DNA of 64,000 bases from Saccharicrinis sp050589685 (GTDB taxonomy: Bacteria; Bacteroidota; Bacteroidia; Bacteroidales; Marinilabiliaceae): the NCBI RefSeq assembly GCF_050589685.1, contig NZ_JBNGOS010000016.1, positions 62,001 through 126,000 of the forward strand, written 5' to 3'. The notes under the pieces were generated by a model that had not been told where the DNA came from, did not search any database, and saw only the letters and a program-made list of their open reading frames with translations. The position numbers and the translations under genes are program-made. Below, one piece after another: positions 9,513-17,239 of the stretch (positions are counted from its first letter, which is position 1; every line of letters starts with the position of its first letter).

Positions 9513-9857
9513 TCATTTGTTTTTTTTACTTGATTTAGCTTTAGGGTTAAAATCCAGACATTGCTGAACCCAGTATTCCAGGTCGCTGTCCATATCTACG
9601 CCATCGGGTTCAACATACACATAGCCCTTCATCGGTCTCTTGGTAAAATCCATTTCCTTGCATCCTTCTTTTGCAAGAGCTTCTTTGTAATTGTCGGGAC
9701 CAATTCGTGCCATCAGATTATTTTTGATAACGCCCACGCACATTTTATCATCAACCATAATGCACAATCCACCCATCATTTTTTTCTCTTCAAAAGAGAT
9801 ACCCCTGGTATTTAACACACCACGGATACGGTCCGCCAAAAATTCATCATACGCCAT
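9513..9857 (-). CDS. TfoX/Sxy N-terminal domain protein
   Basis: A 114-residue single-domain protein matching the TfoX N-terminal fold: KKMMGGLCIMVDDKMCVGVIKN followed by LMARIGPDNYKEAL and the RPMKGYVYV strand. Full-length TfoX/Sxy regulates competence in gammaproteobacteria; stand-alone N-terminal domains are widespread in Bacteroidota and their role is not established, so a competence role should not be assumed. The C terminus ends in a lysine-rich tail (KAKSSKKNK). It lies 39 bases upstream of the DsrE-like gene on the same strand and the two may be cotranscribed. Confidence 0.82.
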   Translation of the reverse strand: MAYDEFLADRIRGVLNTRGISFEEKKMMGGLCIMVDDKMCVGVIKNNLMARIGPDNYKEALAKEGCKEMDFTKRPMKGYVYVEPDGVDMDSDLEYWVQQCLDFNPKAKSSKKNK

Positions 9858-9896
9858 ATTGTTATATTTTTAATAAACCAGGTTTGGCTTGCAACT

Positions 9897-10235
9897 TTAT
9901 ACATTAATTACCTTGTCCGCCATTTTTTGAAGGTTAATAATATCGAGCATAGTTGCTTCCACGCCAACTTCCCTTTTATCCAGCAAATTAAAATAACTCA
10001 GACAAGTTTTACAGGCCACCAACTTTACACCTTTCCCTTCGATAATTTTTAATATTTCCAACACGGTGGATCCCTCGCAAATGAGCTTTACACCTCCGTT
10101 GTAAAAGGTAATAAATTGAGGTAAGTTATTTTCTTCGTTAATTAGTTTTAAATAAATGGCCACTAGGGAAACAGCGAGTTCCTCACTGCCGCTACCCATA
10201 CCATTTTGTGTGAATTGTATTAAGGTGTTTTTCAT
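9897..10235 (-). CDS. DsrE-like / YedF C-terminal domain protein
   Basis: About 112 residues from the preferred ATG at 10235 (MKNTLIQFTQNGMGSG); the frame stays open to an ATG at 10268 but the extra residues are not conserved-looking. The fold pattern (FYNGGVKLICEGS, then GVKLVACKTCLSYFNL) matches the C-terminal DsrE-like domain of YedF, found near selenium metabolism genes. The cysteine pair CKTC near residue 77 is the likely redox or persulfide site. The N-terminal TusA-like domain of full YedF is absent. Function is inferred: sulfur or selenium trafficking. No selenium genes are seen nearby. Confidence 0.75.
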   Translation of the reverse strand: MKNTLIQFTQNGMGSGSEELAVSLVAIYLKLINEENNLPQFITFYNGGVKLICEGSTVLEILKIIEGKGVKLVACKTCLSYFNLLDKREVGVEATMLDIINLQKMADKVINV

Positions 10236-10350
10236 CTGTTTATTTCTTTTTGTTACCAAATATTGCAAACTGCTTTGTTAATATAATATATAAATTTTAA
10301 TTGAACGTAATTTCAAACAATTTACTCCGGTGTTCGATCCGCAAAACATC

Positions 10351-10899
10351 CTACTCCTGAAGGGTGATCCAAAAATAAACTTCTGTTTTTTTATTACGGA
10401 CAAGATGAATGATTATAAAATCGCCAGTAGCTTCCATGGTAAAAAAAACACCAAAAAATAACAATCCTGAGTGGTCTATTGCCATAGCAACATAGCACGG
10501 AATAATGCCTAAAAGCAATGCGGGCTTATTAGCTCCTACGATATAATGCTTTACTTTAGGGGGTTCTTACAATAACAATAAGGCATAATCATTTTCCACC
10601 TTAACCCAAACTTTATCGACCTAAAACCTTTGTTAGCATAGAGGGTCCATGTTATTTTATGAATAGGTTCGTGCGCCTCTACACCCACTAGCACTATTGC
10701 AATAAAGGCAATTAGCTCCAGAAAAAAACACATCCGGCCAGGTTATCCGAAAATTCTTGGATGCTGCAAATATGCCCTAAATTTGATAATAAGGAAATGC
10801 AAAGACCACAAGGATGGGAACAAGCATAATAAACCCGAAAATATTGGCTCGTGCAATATCAATGGTTCGTTTTTCTTTGGTTTGACTGGCTTCCTGATT
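10351..10899 (-). pseudogene. broken DUF3267 (putative zinc metallopeptidase) gene
   Basis: Three minus-strand pieces in different frames assemble into one DUF3267 membrane protein. Piece 1 (about 10899-10786) encodes KEKRTIDIARANIFGF and a membrane helix ending FAFPYYQI followed by TAG. Piece 2 (10733-10551) encodes a second helix, then HEPIHKITWTLYANKG, GFRSIKFG and CKNPLK. Piece 3 (about 10560-10351) continues KVKHYIVGANKPALLLG to a stop at 10351. HEPIH keeps the HExxH zinc-site spacing. There is at least one in-frame stop, one frameshift between pieces 1 and 2 and one between 2 and 3 (loss of one base near AAGGTAAAG is enough to explain the latter). No start codon remains in frame at the N terminus. 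Clearly inactive unless the sequence is in error. Confidence 0.8.
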
Positions 10900-10990
10900 C
10901 TATGTTTTAGTCCAAATCAAGGTTTAAATTATAGCAGCAATGTAATTGGCTTAACTTGCTATTTTATTGCCCATCACATCCGATTCACAA

Positions 10991-11485
10991 TTAATTTGAC
11001 AGTGTTGTAATTATGGGTACAAATACCCCAACCATAACAGCAATAGTCATCTGCACATAATAGTTGGTTACAAATAGTCCGCTCAATATTAAAAGCGGAT
11101 CTTCCGAGTTTGATTCTATGCTACCTTTGTTTGAAGAACTAAAGTACCTGACATCCGTTCCCTCCGAATCAAAAATACTCCATTTCGAATTCCATATATT
11201 ATCGTATTTCCAAAACACGGTTTTATGGTTTAATGATATGGTGGCTTTTGTCATCCAATTGTTATAGCTTATTTGTCCTATAATTCTTCCGTTCGAAGCA
11301 TCAATAATATCAGTATGTTGTTTAAAGAAACCTTTTGTTTTAAACACATATTTCTTACCATCCATTTCTCCATAAGCAGATTGCGAAAAGCTTTTATCTC
11401 TTAATTCCCCAATTAGGGTTCCATTGGAGTAAATGCTGTAATTGCTGGAGAACAATCCTTTTTTCCATGTTAGGTTAGTTTGCAT
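10991..11485 (-). CDS. LURP-one/tubby-like beta-barrel protein with C-terminal membrane anchor
   Basis: 164 residues. Most of the protein is a run of short beta strands (TWKKGLFSSNYSIYSNG, LIGELRDKSFSQSAYGEMDG, YVFKTKGFF, GRIIGQISYNNW, KATISLNHKTVFWKYD), the pattern of the LURP-one/scramblase-related (tubby-like) fold; a hydrophobic helix at about 145-160 (MTIAVMVGVFVPIITTL) could be a C-terminal tail anchor. I recognise the fold type rather than a specific family, and no function can be assigned. Placed immediately upstream (in sequence) of a decayed gene and downstream of a repeat-containing spacer, i.e. in a disturbed region. Confidence 0.55.
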   Translation of the reverse strand: MQTNLTWKKGLFSSNYSIYSNGTLIGELRDKSFSQSAYGEMDGKKYVFKTKGFFKQHTDIIDASNGRIIGQISYNNWMTKATISLNHKTVFWKYDNIWNSKWSIFDSEGTDVRYFSSSNKGSIESNSEDPLLILSGLFVTNYYVQMTIAVMVGVFVPIITTLSN

Positions 11486-11713
11486 AATAACGTTAATTTA
11501 TTTTTCAGATTATTACCAATCGTCTTTGCTGTCACATATTTTAAAGCTCAACCTCCTTAGAAAAATTGACATACAGCATTTTTCATACTAAGTATTACCA
11601 ATCCGATCCACCTCCATCACAAAAATCAGCATCGTATATGTTCGAATTTACATACTTGCCATTTTTATTTAACCCGGATTATGTACTGGAGGTTCGTCAT
11701 GAGCATTGCAAGT

Positions 11714-11866
11714 ACAATAAAACAAGGCATTACTGAAACGAGGCATCACTTGTCCCGATTACTTTCGGGAGCATCGTTCTGGTGAGTTGAAGTGATGCAA
11801 CGAAGTGTCTTGTTTTAAAGTAATTTTAATGTGTTATAGAATTTCTAATGCATATTGCGGGTTTAA
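11714..11866. repeat. dispersed repeat, copy 1 (about 150 bp, with inverted-repeat core)
   Basis: Nearly the same sequence occurs again at 47533-47663. The core is bounded by AAAACAAGGCATTACT on the left and, inverted, AGTGATGCAACGAAGTGTC then TTGTTTT on the right, so it can fold into a long imperfect hairpin; 60 bases of non-palindromic flank (ATTTCTAATGCATATTGCGG) are also shared. This copy has about 30 extra bases (11742-11774) relative to copy 2. The surrounding 11486-12006 holds no other gene. Confidence 0.75.
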
Positions 11867-12006
11867 CGGGTTGTCATCTCCTTGTTTAAAATCAGGAAAT
11901 CTTTTTAAAATAGTTTTTTTTAATCACATCTCCTTTGGGTTGAGTAGGTTATGGAGGTTATCCATGGCTCCATTTTTCCGCTATGGGGTATATGCATATA
12001 GAAATA

Positions 12007-12960
12007 TCATTGAACTTCTTTCCAGGTTTTTCTTATAAAATCTAAATCCCCTTTTATTCGTTTTAATACTTCCTTTTTACTTATGGTTGGCTTTTCGCCA
12101 TGCTCTGCACCTCCTAAATCATATTCAACATGGATAGACATTGGAACGTTAATTTGGTATTGTTTTAGCATGGTGAAATATTTTCTGAAATCAACCATTC
12201 CTTCACCAATGGGTGTAAAAACCGGAGCCCACTTACCATCTTTTTTACCCCAAATAAAATCTTTCACTACCAAAGTATTAATAAACGGACGTATTAGTTT
12301 AAATCCAATTTCCCAATTCTTGCCCCCTTCAACAATGGCGTGCATAATGTCGTACTGACTCCCAATATATTTAGGTGATTGCAGTTCAAATACTTGATAC
12401 AAATCCCAAATAGCGGCCCCAAAAAAATGGCCTGAATGATTATGGTATGTTGCACTTATATTATTTTTTTTATTTAACTGTTCAAGTTCCTTCAGTTTAT
12501 TTTTTGCATAATCAAGGCTTTCAAATATAGTCTGCTCCTTACCGTATCTAAACCAATCTGAACGGTAATATTGGTAACCTAAACGACTCGCAGTTTCCAC
12601 AATATTTTTATGAATGGGATTATTGGCATCGCTTACATGGGTTGAAAGCATTTGCGGCTTAAGTTCGAAAGATTTCATGACCTCTGTAGCTTTGGGAAGG
12701 TCTTCCTTTACCCTTTCCGGCAAAACATGTCCATTTGGCCTTACCGTAATATCTATTCCATCAAAACCCATTTCTTTGGCAGCCTCACTCATGTTTTTAT
12801 AATCGAGAAACTGAAGGTGTTTTGAAAAAATATGTACACTAAGATCGTTATTCCCTGAGTTATTATTGAATCCCAAATTGGCAGCAACGGTATTGGACCC
12901 CAGTAATGCAGCTGTTCCTGCTATAGTTGTTTGTTTAATAAACTTTCTTCTTGACTGCAT
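12007..12960 (-). CDS. Tat-exported sugar phosphate isomerase/epimerase-like TIM-barrel protein
   Basis: 317 residues. The N terminus MQSRRKFIKQTTIAGTAALL is a twin-arginine signal (SRRKFIK plus hydrophobic stretch ending near VAAN), so the folded enzyme should be exported. The rest is a xylose-isomerase-like TIM barrel with GFDGIDITVRPNGHV, SATYHNHSGHF, GSQYDIMHAIVEGG and PMSIHVEYD, where the acidic and His residues at strand ends form the usual divalent-metal site. Substrate unknown; exported members are typical of Bacteroidota carbohydrate loci. It follows the related lipoprotein gene 13016-13882 with a 55-base spacer, and the two probably form an operon. Confidence 0.85.
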   Translation of the reverse strand: MQSRRKFIKQTTIAGTAALLGSNTVAANLGFNNNSGNNDLSVHIFSKHLQFLDYKNMSEAAKEMGFDGIDITVRPNGHVLPERVKEDLPKATEVMKSFELKPQMLSTHVSDANNPIHKNIVETASRLGYQYYRSDWFRYGKEQTIFESLDYAKNKLKELEQLNKKNNISATYHNHSGHFFGAAIWDLYQVFELQSPKYIGSQYDIMHAIVEGGKNWEIGFKLIRPFINTLVVKDFIWGKKDGKWAPVFTPIGEGMVDFRKYFTMLKQYQINVPMSIHVEYDLGGAEHGEKPTISKKEVLKRIKGDLDFIRKTWKEVQ

Positions 12961-13015
12961 TATTGTATGATTTTATTTTGGATTGCGGTATGCTGTTTAT
13001 CTTTTTGCGAAATGC

Positions 13016-13882
13016 TTATTCGCCTTCTATTGCTTTTAGCCCCTCAATATTTTGTTTTAATATTTTCTCTACATCCACTCCTTTTACGTGCCCTAGTATT
13101 CCCCATGGTCCTTTAAATCCGGCTTCTTTTAATATTTGTATCATTTCTTTCTCATAATTACCTTTACCAATGGCAAGGATTTTATGGCCATCTTTTTCCA
13201 TACCATTTAAGTTAACAGCCGATAAATATGGTTTTATAGCTTTAATTAGTATGTGAAATTCATCCATAGAATTATGTCCATGGTGAAAATTATAAACCAT
13301 GCTTAGCTCATATTGAGGTAAATTTTTAATGATTTCTAGTTGGTTAAATGGGTTACCAAACCATCCAGTGTGATTATAAAGCGCTACTTTACAATCTATT
13401 CCTTCTGCTTTTTCTGCAATAAACCGAATAACATCAGTGGCTCTTTCGAGCGATTTTTCCTGATCAAGATCCTTAAAAAAATTTTCACTCAGGCTAACCC
13501 ATATGGTGGTTTTGAGCTTTGCTTGCTTAATAATATCAAAAAACCTTTCGTTCGCAAGACTTAGTTTGCCCAGGCTATCTCTTTTTGCGTTAAGCCAAAG
13601 CCAAACGGAAATAATTTCAATATCGTTTTCGGTTGCTAAATTAAGCTCCGTTAAAGTATTATCGAGGTGTTTATCACGCCAATCGTATGCATATTTCTCA
13701 AAACCCAGCTGTTTTAACATGTTGATACGTTCTGAAGGAGACCGCTCCAATGAATCATATGCAACAATGCACCAGGGATATAAATCCTGACTTTCTATTT
13801 TATTCTTTGGGGCACTTGAGCAAGAATAAATAAAGACCAATAGAATAAGGATTGCTAATGTATTGTTGGAGATTGCTTTCAT
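13016..13882 (-). CDS. lipoprotein TIM-barrel protein (sugar phosphate isomerase/epimerase-like)
   Basis: The chosen ATG at 13882 gives 288 residues beginning MKAISNNTLAILILLVFIYSCSS, a lipoprotein signal with Cys after FIYS; 13 further codons upstream remain open but would spoil the signal peptide. The barrel part has the xylose-isomerase-like pattern (QLGFEKYAYDW, CKVALYNHTGWFGNP, LSMVYNFHHGHNSMDEF, GPWGILGHVKGVD) with metal-ligand-type His, Asp and Glu at strand ends. It is divergent from the Tat-exported paralogue downstream. Probably periplasm-facing; substrate unknown. The gene is separated from the upstream GH16 gene by a strong terminator, so any functional link to it is only by neighbourhood. 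Confidence 0.78.
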   Translation of the reverse strand: MKAISNNTLAILILLVFIYSCSSAPKNKIESQDLYPWCIVAYDSLERSPSERINMLKQLGFEKYAYDWRDKHLDNTLTELNLATENDIEIISVWLWLNAKRDSLGKLSLANERFFDIIKQAKLKTTIWVSLSENFFKDLDQEKSLERATDVIRFIAEKAEGIDCKVALYNHTGWFGNPFNQLEIIKNLPQYELSMVYNFHHGHNSMDEFHILIKAIKPYLSAVNLNGMEKDGHKILAIGKGNYEKEMIQILKEAGFKGPWGILGHVKGVDVEKILKQNIEGLKAIEGE

Positions 13883-13936
13883 TTTAATCCTAGATCGTTT
13901 TTTCACTATTGAAAAATACAAAAAAGCAGGTGGATA

Positions 13937-13975
13937 AAAAAAGGTCCAATGCTATTATTTAGCATTGGACCTTTT
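13937..13975 (-). terminator. strong intrinsic terminator after the GH16 gene
   Basis: A 16-base perfect inverted repeat (AAAAAGGTCCAATGCT and its complement) around a 7-base loop; T run on both sides, so it can act in either direction. It lies about 20 bases after the GH16 stop codon on the minus strand. Confidence 0.9.
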
Positions 13976-13996
13976 TATGAATGATGCAATATCGTA

Positions 13997-15286
13997 TTAT
14001 TCGTCTTCAAGTTTCCAGGTTCGTACCCAATCTACTTTCATGGTATTGATGTTGTTATCACTTAAATCACTTTTAATCGCTAGTCCGCCTATCCAGTTGG
14101 CATCGTAGGTCCATAAGTCAAATATAATTTCAAGCTCCCTTGTAAATTCCCGATGTTCGTATGTTGTGCCCGACCTATCGTGACCAACCACAACGCTGCC
14201 TGCCGGTTCGCCATCCAAATAAAACTGAATGTTTTTAGAATCCTTCCACCAAACACCGAAGGTATGGTATGCCTCGTTCCATTTTACCCCTTTGCCCGGA
14301 TTGGCATCGGATAAGTTGGTACTTAAGAAATTATCCTCATCCCTTATCTCTCCAGGTGTCTCATCCGAGTTGGCATGAAAATACTGGGAGTTCATTCTTG
14401 TGGGAAACTCTGGCTGGCACCCACAAGAAGGTTTGGGGTTGTTTTCGATAATATCAATCTCATCTCTGTTTTCGGAGTTACCATTATTTAACCAATAGGT
14501 ATTAAAAGCCGAGATATATGCCGCTTTAATGCTGGCTTCGGTGTACATAGGGTAACTGGTTTCTGCTTTTGAATGAATCCTGGCTGTTTGAAACCACCTG
14601 CCTTCGGGATTGCTTTCGTTTAGGGTAGCCCTGATCCAAAGGTTTCCGTCTGCTACTCCTGAATTGTTATCCGATTTTGACATAAAAACAGGTACGCCAT
14701 AATTCCATGTGGACTTAAACCATTTGTTACCGTCCCATGTATCAAACTCATCCGACATGCTCTCCAACTTAACCCATCTTTTACCTTCGGGAGTTGTATC
14801 GTCAATGGATACAAAAGATGGTAAGTTGGGGTCTATATTTTCGAAATCCTCGGCAGTAGGTACATCCTCAACCTCGTTTACCGTAACATTTACTGTGGCC
14901 ATATCATCATCGCCATCTTTATCGGTAATGGTGTAAGTAAAGCTGTCAGAACCATAGAAATCCGTACTGGGAACATATTCAAACACGCCGTCCTTGATTT
15001 CGCTTACCGTACCGTTGCCGGGATTGGCCAATAGGCTGTAATCGTCTCCGTCACCACCATCATCACCTATTTTATCGTTTGCCGAAACGTTTATCTGGTT
15101 GGCGGTTCCCGCACTACTGTTCTCGTCAACAGTAAGGTTATCATCCACCCCCGTAGGATTATCATTTGCGGGAGTAGCTTCTTTTTCCGATTCTGAGTTG
15201 CTGCCGCAACTTATTAAGCACAGAAATAGTGAAATGAATAATATTAGGGCAGTCTGGTGTTTCAAAAAGCTTCTTTTAGTTAACAT
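13997..15286 (-). CDS. GH16 family glycanase lipoprotein with cadherin-like domain
   Basis: 429 residues. Lipoprotein signal ending FLCLISC (Cys27), a low-complexity acidic linker, a cadherin/Ig-like domain at about 52-140 (the VFEYVPSTDFYGSDSFTYTI strand set), and a GH16 jelly-roll catalytic domain at about 165-429. The catalytic signature is E276-I-D278-I-I-E281 (nucleophile Glu276, acid/base Glu281). Sequence around it (TYWLNNG, SQYFHAN, YHTFGVWW, IQFYLDGEP) resembles the beta-agarase/porphyranase/carrageenase side of GH16, which is why a marine algal galactan is the likely substrate class; laminarin is less likely. Subfamily and exact substrate cannot be fixed here. No SusC/SusD pair, sulfatase or type IX sorting domain is nearby. 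Confidence 0.87.
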   Translation of the reverse strand: MLTKRSFLKHQTALILFISLFLCLISCGSNSESEKEATPANDNPTGVDDNLTVDENSSAGTANQINVSANDKIGDDGGDGDDYSLLANPGNGTVSEIKDGVFEYVPSTDFYGSDSFTYTITDKDGDDDMATVNVTVNEVEDVPTAEDFENIDPNLPSFVSIDDTTPEGKRWVKLESMSDEFDTWDGNKWFKSTWNYGVPVFMSKSDNNSGVADGNLWIRATLNESNPEGRWFQTARIHSKAETSYPMYTEASIKAAYISAFNTYWLNNGNSENRDEIDIIENNPKPSCGCQPEFPTRMNSQYFHANSDETPGEIRDEDNFLSTNLSDANPGKGVKWNEAYHTFGVWWKDSKNIQFYLDGEPAGSVVVGHDRSGTTYEHREFTRELEIIFDLWTYDANWIGGLAIKSDLSDNNINTMKVDWVRTWKLEDE

Positions 15287-15403
15287 TCTTACGGTTTTTA
15301 ATCTAATAATTGAATAAACAATGTTATAGATACTTTATTGAACCGCATGAAGTAGTAACTAATCAAAACCTGAACATGAGCAATAAATCTTGTTTTGGTT
15401 TAG

Positions 15404-16519
15404 TTATAGCTTTGCATTGTATATCCTTTCGTGCAAACTTCTCAACCTGCTGTATTGTTGTTTTAATAATTCAACCTTCTTTTCAAATTCGTCATATTTA
15501 TATTTATGGATAGCCAATTCCTTTAACAACTTTAAATTTTTAACGGCTTCGTCGTAAGATTTAGGCTTTTTTTGTTTGATAAAATTGTCGATGTCATCCC
15601 AAAGCCTATGTTCATTGCTTTCAATATTTTTAAGTTTGGCGAGTTTCTTTTCTTCCTTAATTCTTTTTTCTTTGGCTTTGCGCTCTTCCCTTATTGATAA
15701 TATTCTTTCAACGATTTCTGAGATTGTTCTACGTGGAATCCTTTTATTATCATTGTTGAGGTTACTTTTGGCAAAGTGGCGCTTAAACTTTTCCGACAGC
15801 AAAGGCTCGTTGGTTATAAGCCGTATTAGCCATTCATTTTTTTCTTTTTCCGTTAGTTTTTCTACCATGTTAGAATAGTCAATATTGGTAGAGGACTTTA
15901 AAGGTGCACTAACTGTTGATGCTGCTGATATAATATCTTGATCAATTTGAAAAACATCGATAAACTCTTTCAGAGAAGCATTAAGTTCGTTCAGACCAGC
16001 CGGAACATCAGCTTCTTTGCTTTCTTCATCAACGTTTCCGTATTCATAAATAACATCATCAACGCTATCTTTTAACCAAACCAGGTAAAGGCTCCTATAA
16101 TCGCCAGCAATAATATCTTCCCTCAGCGAAATAAGCGATGTTAACATTCCTTCTCCTTCAACCCAACCATCTCTACCATCTTCATCTTCACTCCAAATAT
16201 CTATCAAAACAAAGTTGTCATATTCGTAAACCTCTAATCCTTCGGTACAATACTGCTTAATCTTTTTTTTGTCAACGAATTCGTTAGGGATTTTAAATAT
16301 CAACCTTTGGCTACCCCAATTGGAAACGTAAAACATGGCATCAAAATATTTCTCCACCACTTTGCGTTCATCCTTAGGGAAGTCGGAATAGCTATATGTA
16401 AACACTGCGCCTGTGTTTGTGGCCACCGTTCTGCTCGACCAACTCGAAACGACTTCTTTTTGTTTAGGGGTAAGAGCTTTGTCTACTGATTTAAATTCGT
16501 AAAATTGGTATTCGCTCAT
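15404..16519 (-). CDS. uncharacterised protein (MSEYQ-YEF family)
   Basis: 371 residues, cytosolic by composition. The opening MSEYQFYEFKSVDKALTP, the FDAMFYVSNWGSQRLIFKIP segment and the WSEDEDG...WVEGEG...L acidic region are those of a widespread uncharacterised bacterial family that I recall being encoded beside SWIM zinc-finger proteins; the function is not known to me. The middle is predicted helical; residues about 275-320 (SIREERKAKEKRIKEEKKLAKL) form a strongly charged coiled-coil-like segment, and the C terminus is helical. The start overlaps the stop of the upstream gene 16516-17040 by 4 bases (ATGA), so the two are translationally coupled. Here the expected SWIM-domain neighbour is replaced by an unrelated protein. 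Confidence 0.65.
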   Translation of the reverse strand: MSEYQFYEFKSVDKALTPKQKEVVSSWSSRTVATNTGAVFTYSYSDFPKDERKVVEKYFDAMFYVSNWGSQRLIFKIPNEFVDKKKIKQYCTEGLEVYEYDNFVLIDIWSEDEDGRDGWVEGEGMLTSLISLREDIIAGDYRSLYLVWLKDSVDDVIYEYGNVDEESKEADVPAGLNELNASLKEFIDVFQIDQDIISAASTVSAPLKSSTNIDYSNMVEKLTEKEKNEWLIRLITNEPLLSEKFKRHFAKSNLNNDNKRIPRRTISEIVERILSIREERKAKEKRIKEEKKLAKLKNIESNEHRLWDDIDNFIKQKKPKSYDEAVKNLKLLKELAIHKYKYDEFEKKVELLKQQYSRLRSLHERIYNAKL

Positions 16520-17040
16520 ATTATATTTTCAATTGTTTCAAAGGTTTCCAATGCTCTTGTTATTAACTGTTCATGATTCAACATGGTATTGAAGTTAGTG
16601 TACATTGTATGACCATCAGATATAATCGTTCCCGATAATTTGCCATTATTCCCGGCTAACAAGTCTGCTAACTTTTCTGAATAATAAAGAGACCTATATA
16701 GCCTTTCGTCTTTGCATTTTATGCTCAAAACATGTTGGTGCAGAAATGCAGTCTTTAACCAGGAGTTTTTTTCTATTTTAAACTTGGGCAATTTCGAATC
16801 TACTATTAATTTGATTTCCCACAAATAAATATCAGTATTATGGATGTGCTTTAACATACTTGGTTTTTGCCAGGTATTTCTACGGTACTCACCGATTAGA
16901 TGAATGTGACCTGTTTTTGAAGGATAATTTAGTTTGTATACCTTAATCGGAACATTCATTTTACCATTAAACATAGGTGATTCTTCCATTGAGAATGGAA
17001 CACCTTTTTCTTCAGATATTTTTTCGATTATTTGTTGCAT
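16516..17040 (-). CDS. protein of unknown function
   Basis: 174 residues, no signal peptide, no membrane segment. I do not recognise the family. Visible features: beta-rich N-terminal half (VPIKVYKLNYPSKTGHIHLIGEYRR), a His/Lys-rich centre (MLKHIHNTDIYLWEIKLIV, FLHQHVLSIKC) and a helical C terminus. Overlaps the next gene by 4 bases, so it is the first gene of a two-gene unit with the MSEYQ-YEF protein. It may be a binding partner of that protein. Located between the GH16 locus and the TIR-STAND-TPR gene in an A+T-rich stretch, which suggests acquired DNA. Confidence 0.6.
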   Translation of the reverse strand: MQQIIEKISEEKGVPFSMEESPMFNGKMNVPIKVYKLNYPSKTGHIHLIGEYRRNTWQKPSMLKHIHNTDIYLWEIKLIVDSKLPKFKIEKNSWLKTAFLHQHVLSIKCKDERLYRSLYYSEKLADLLAGNNGKLSGTIISDGHTMYTNFNTMLNHEQLITRALETFETIENII

Positions 17041-17239
17041 TGGGATGGTTTGTACTGGAATGATATAAGCTTAATCTATTGATATTGGTTCATCCTTCGC
17101 TGAGGCATAAGTTCATTCGTTTTTGTTTGAATATTATACAGTATATAAGGACACTTACTGTAACGGAGATCGCATTCCTGTCAAATCCTAATGGATTTTG
17201 AACGGATTACAATCTTTTATGTTTAGCTTCTTACATCAA

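Noticed and set aside
11805..12038. 77-codon plus-strand frame sharing MSCFKVI with another at 47601
   Set aside because: The similarity comes only from the dispersed repeat; the remainder diverges completely.
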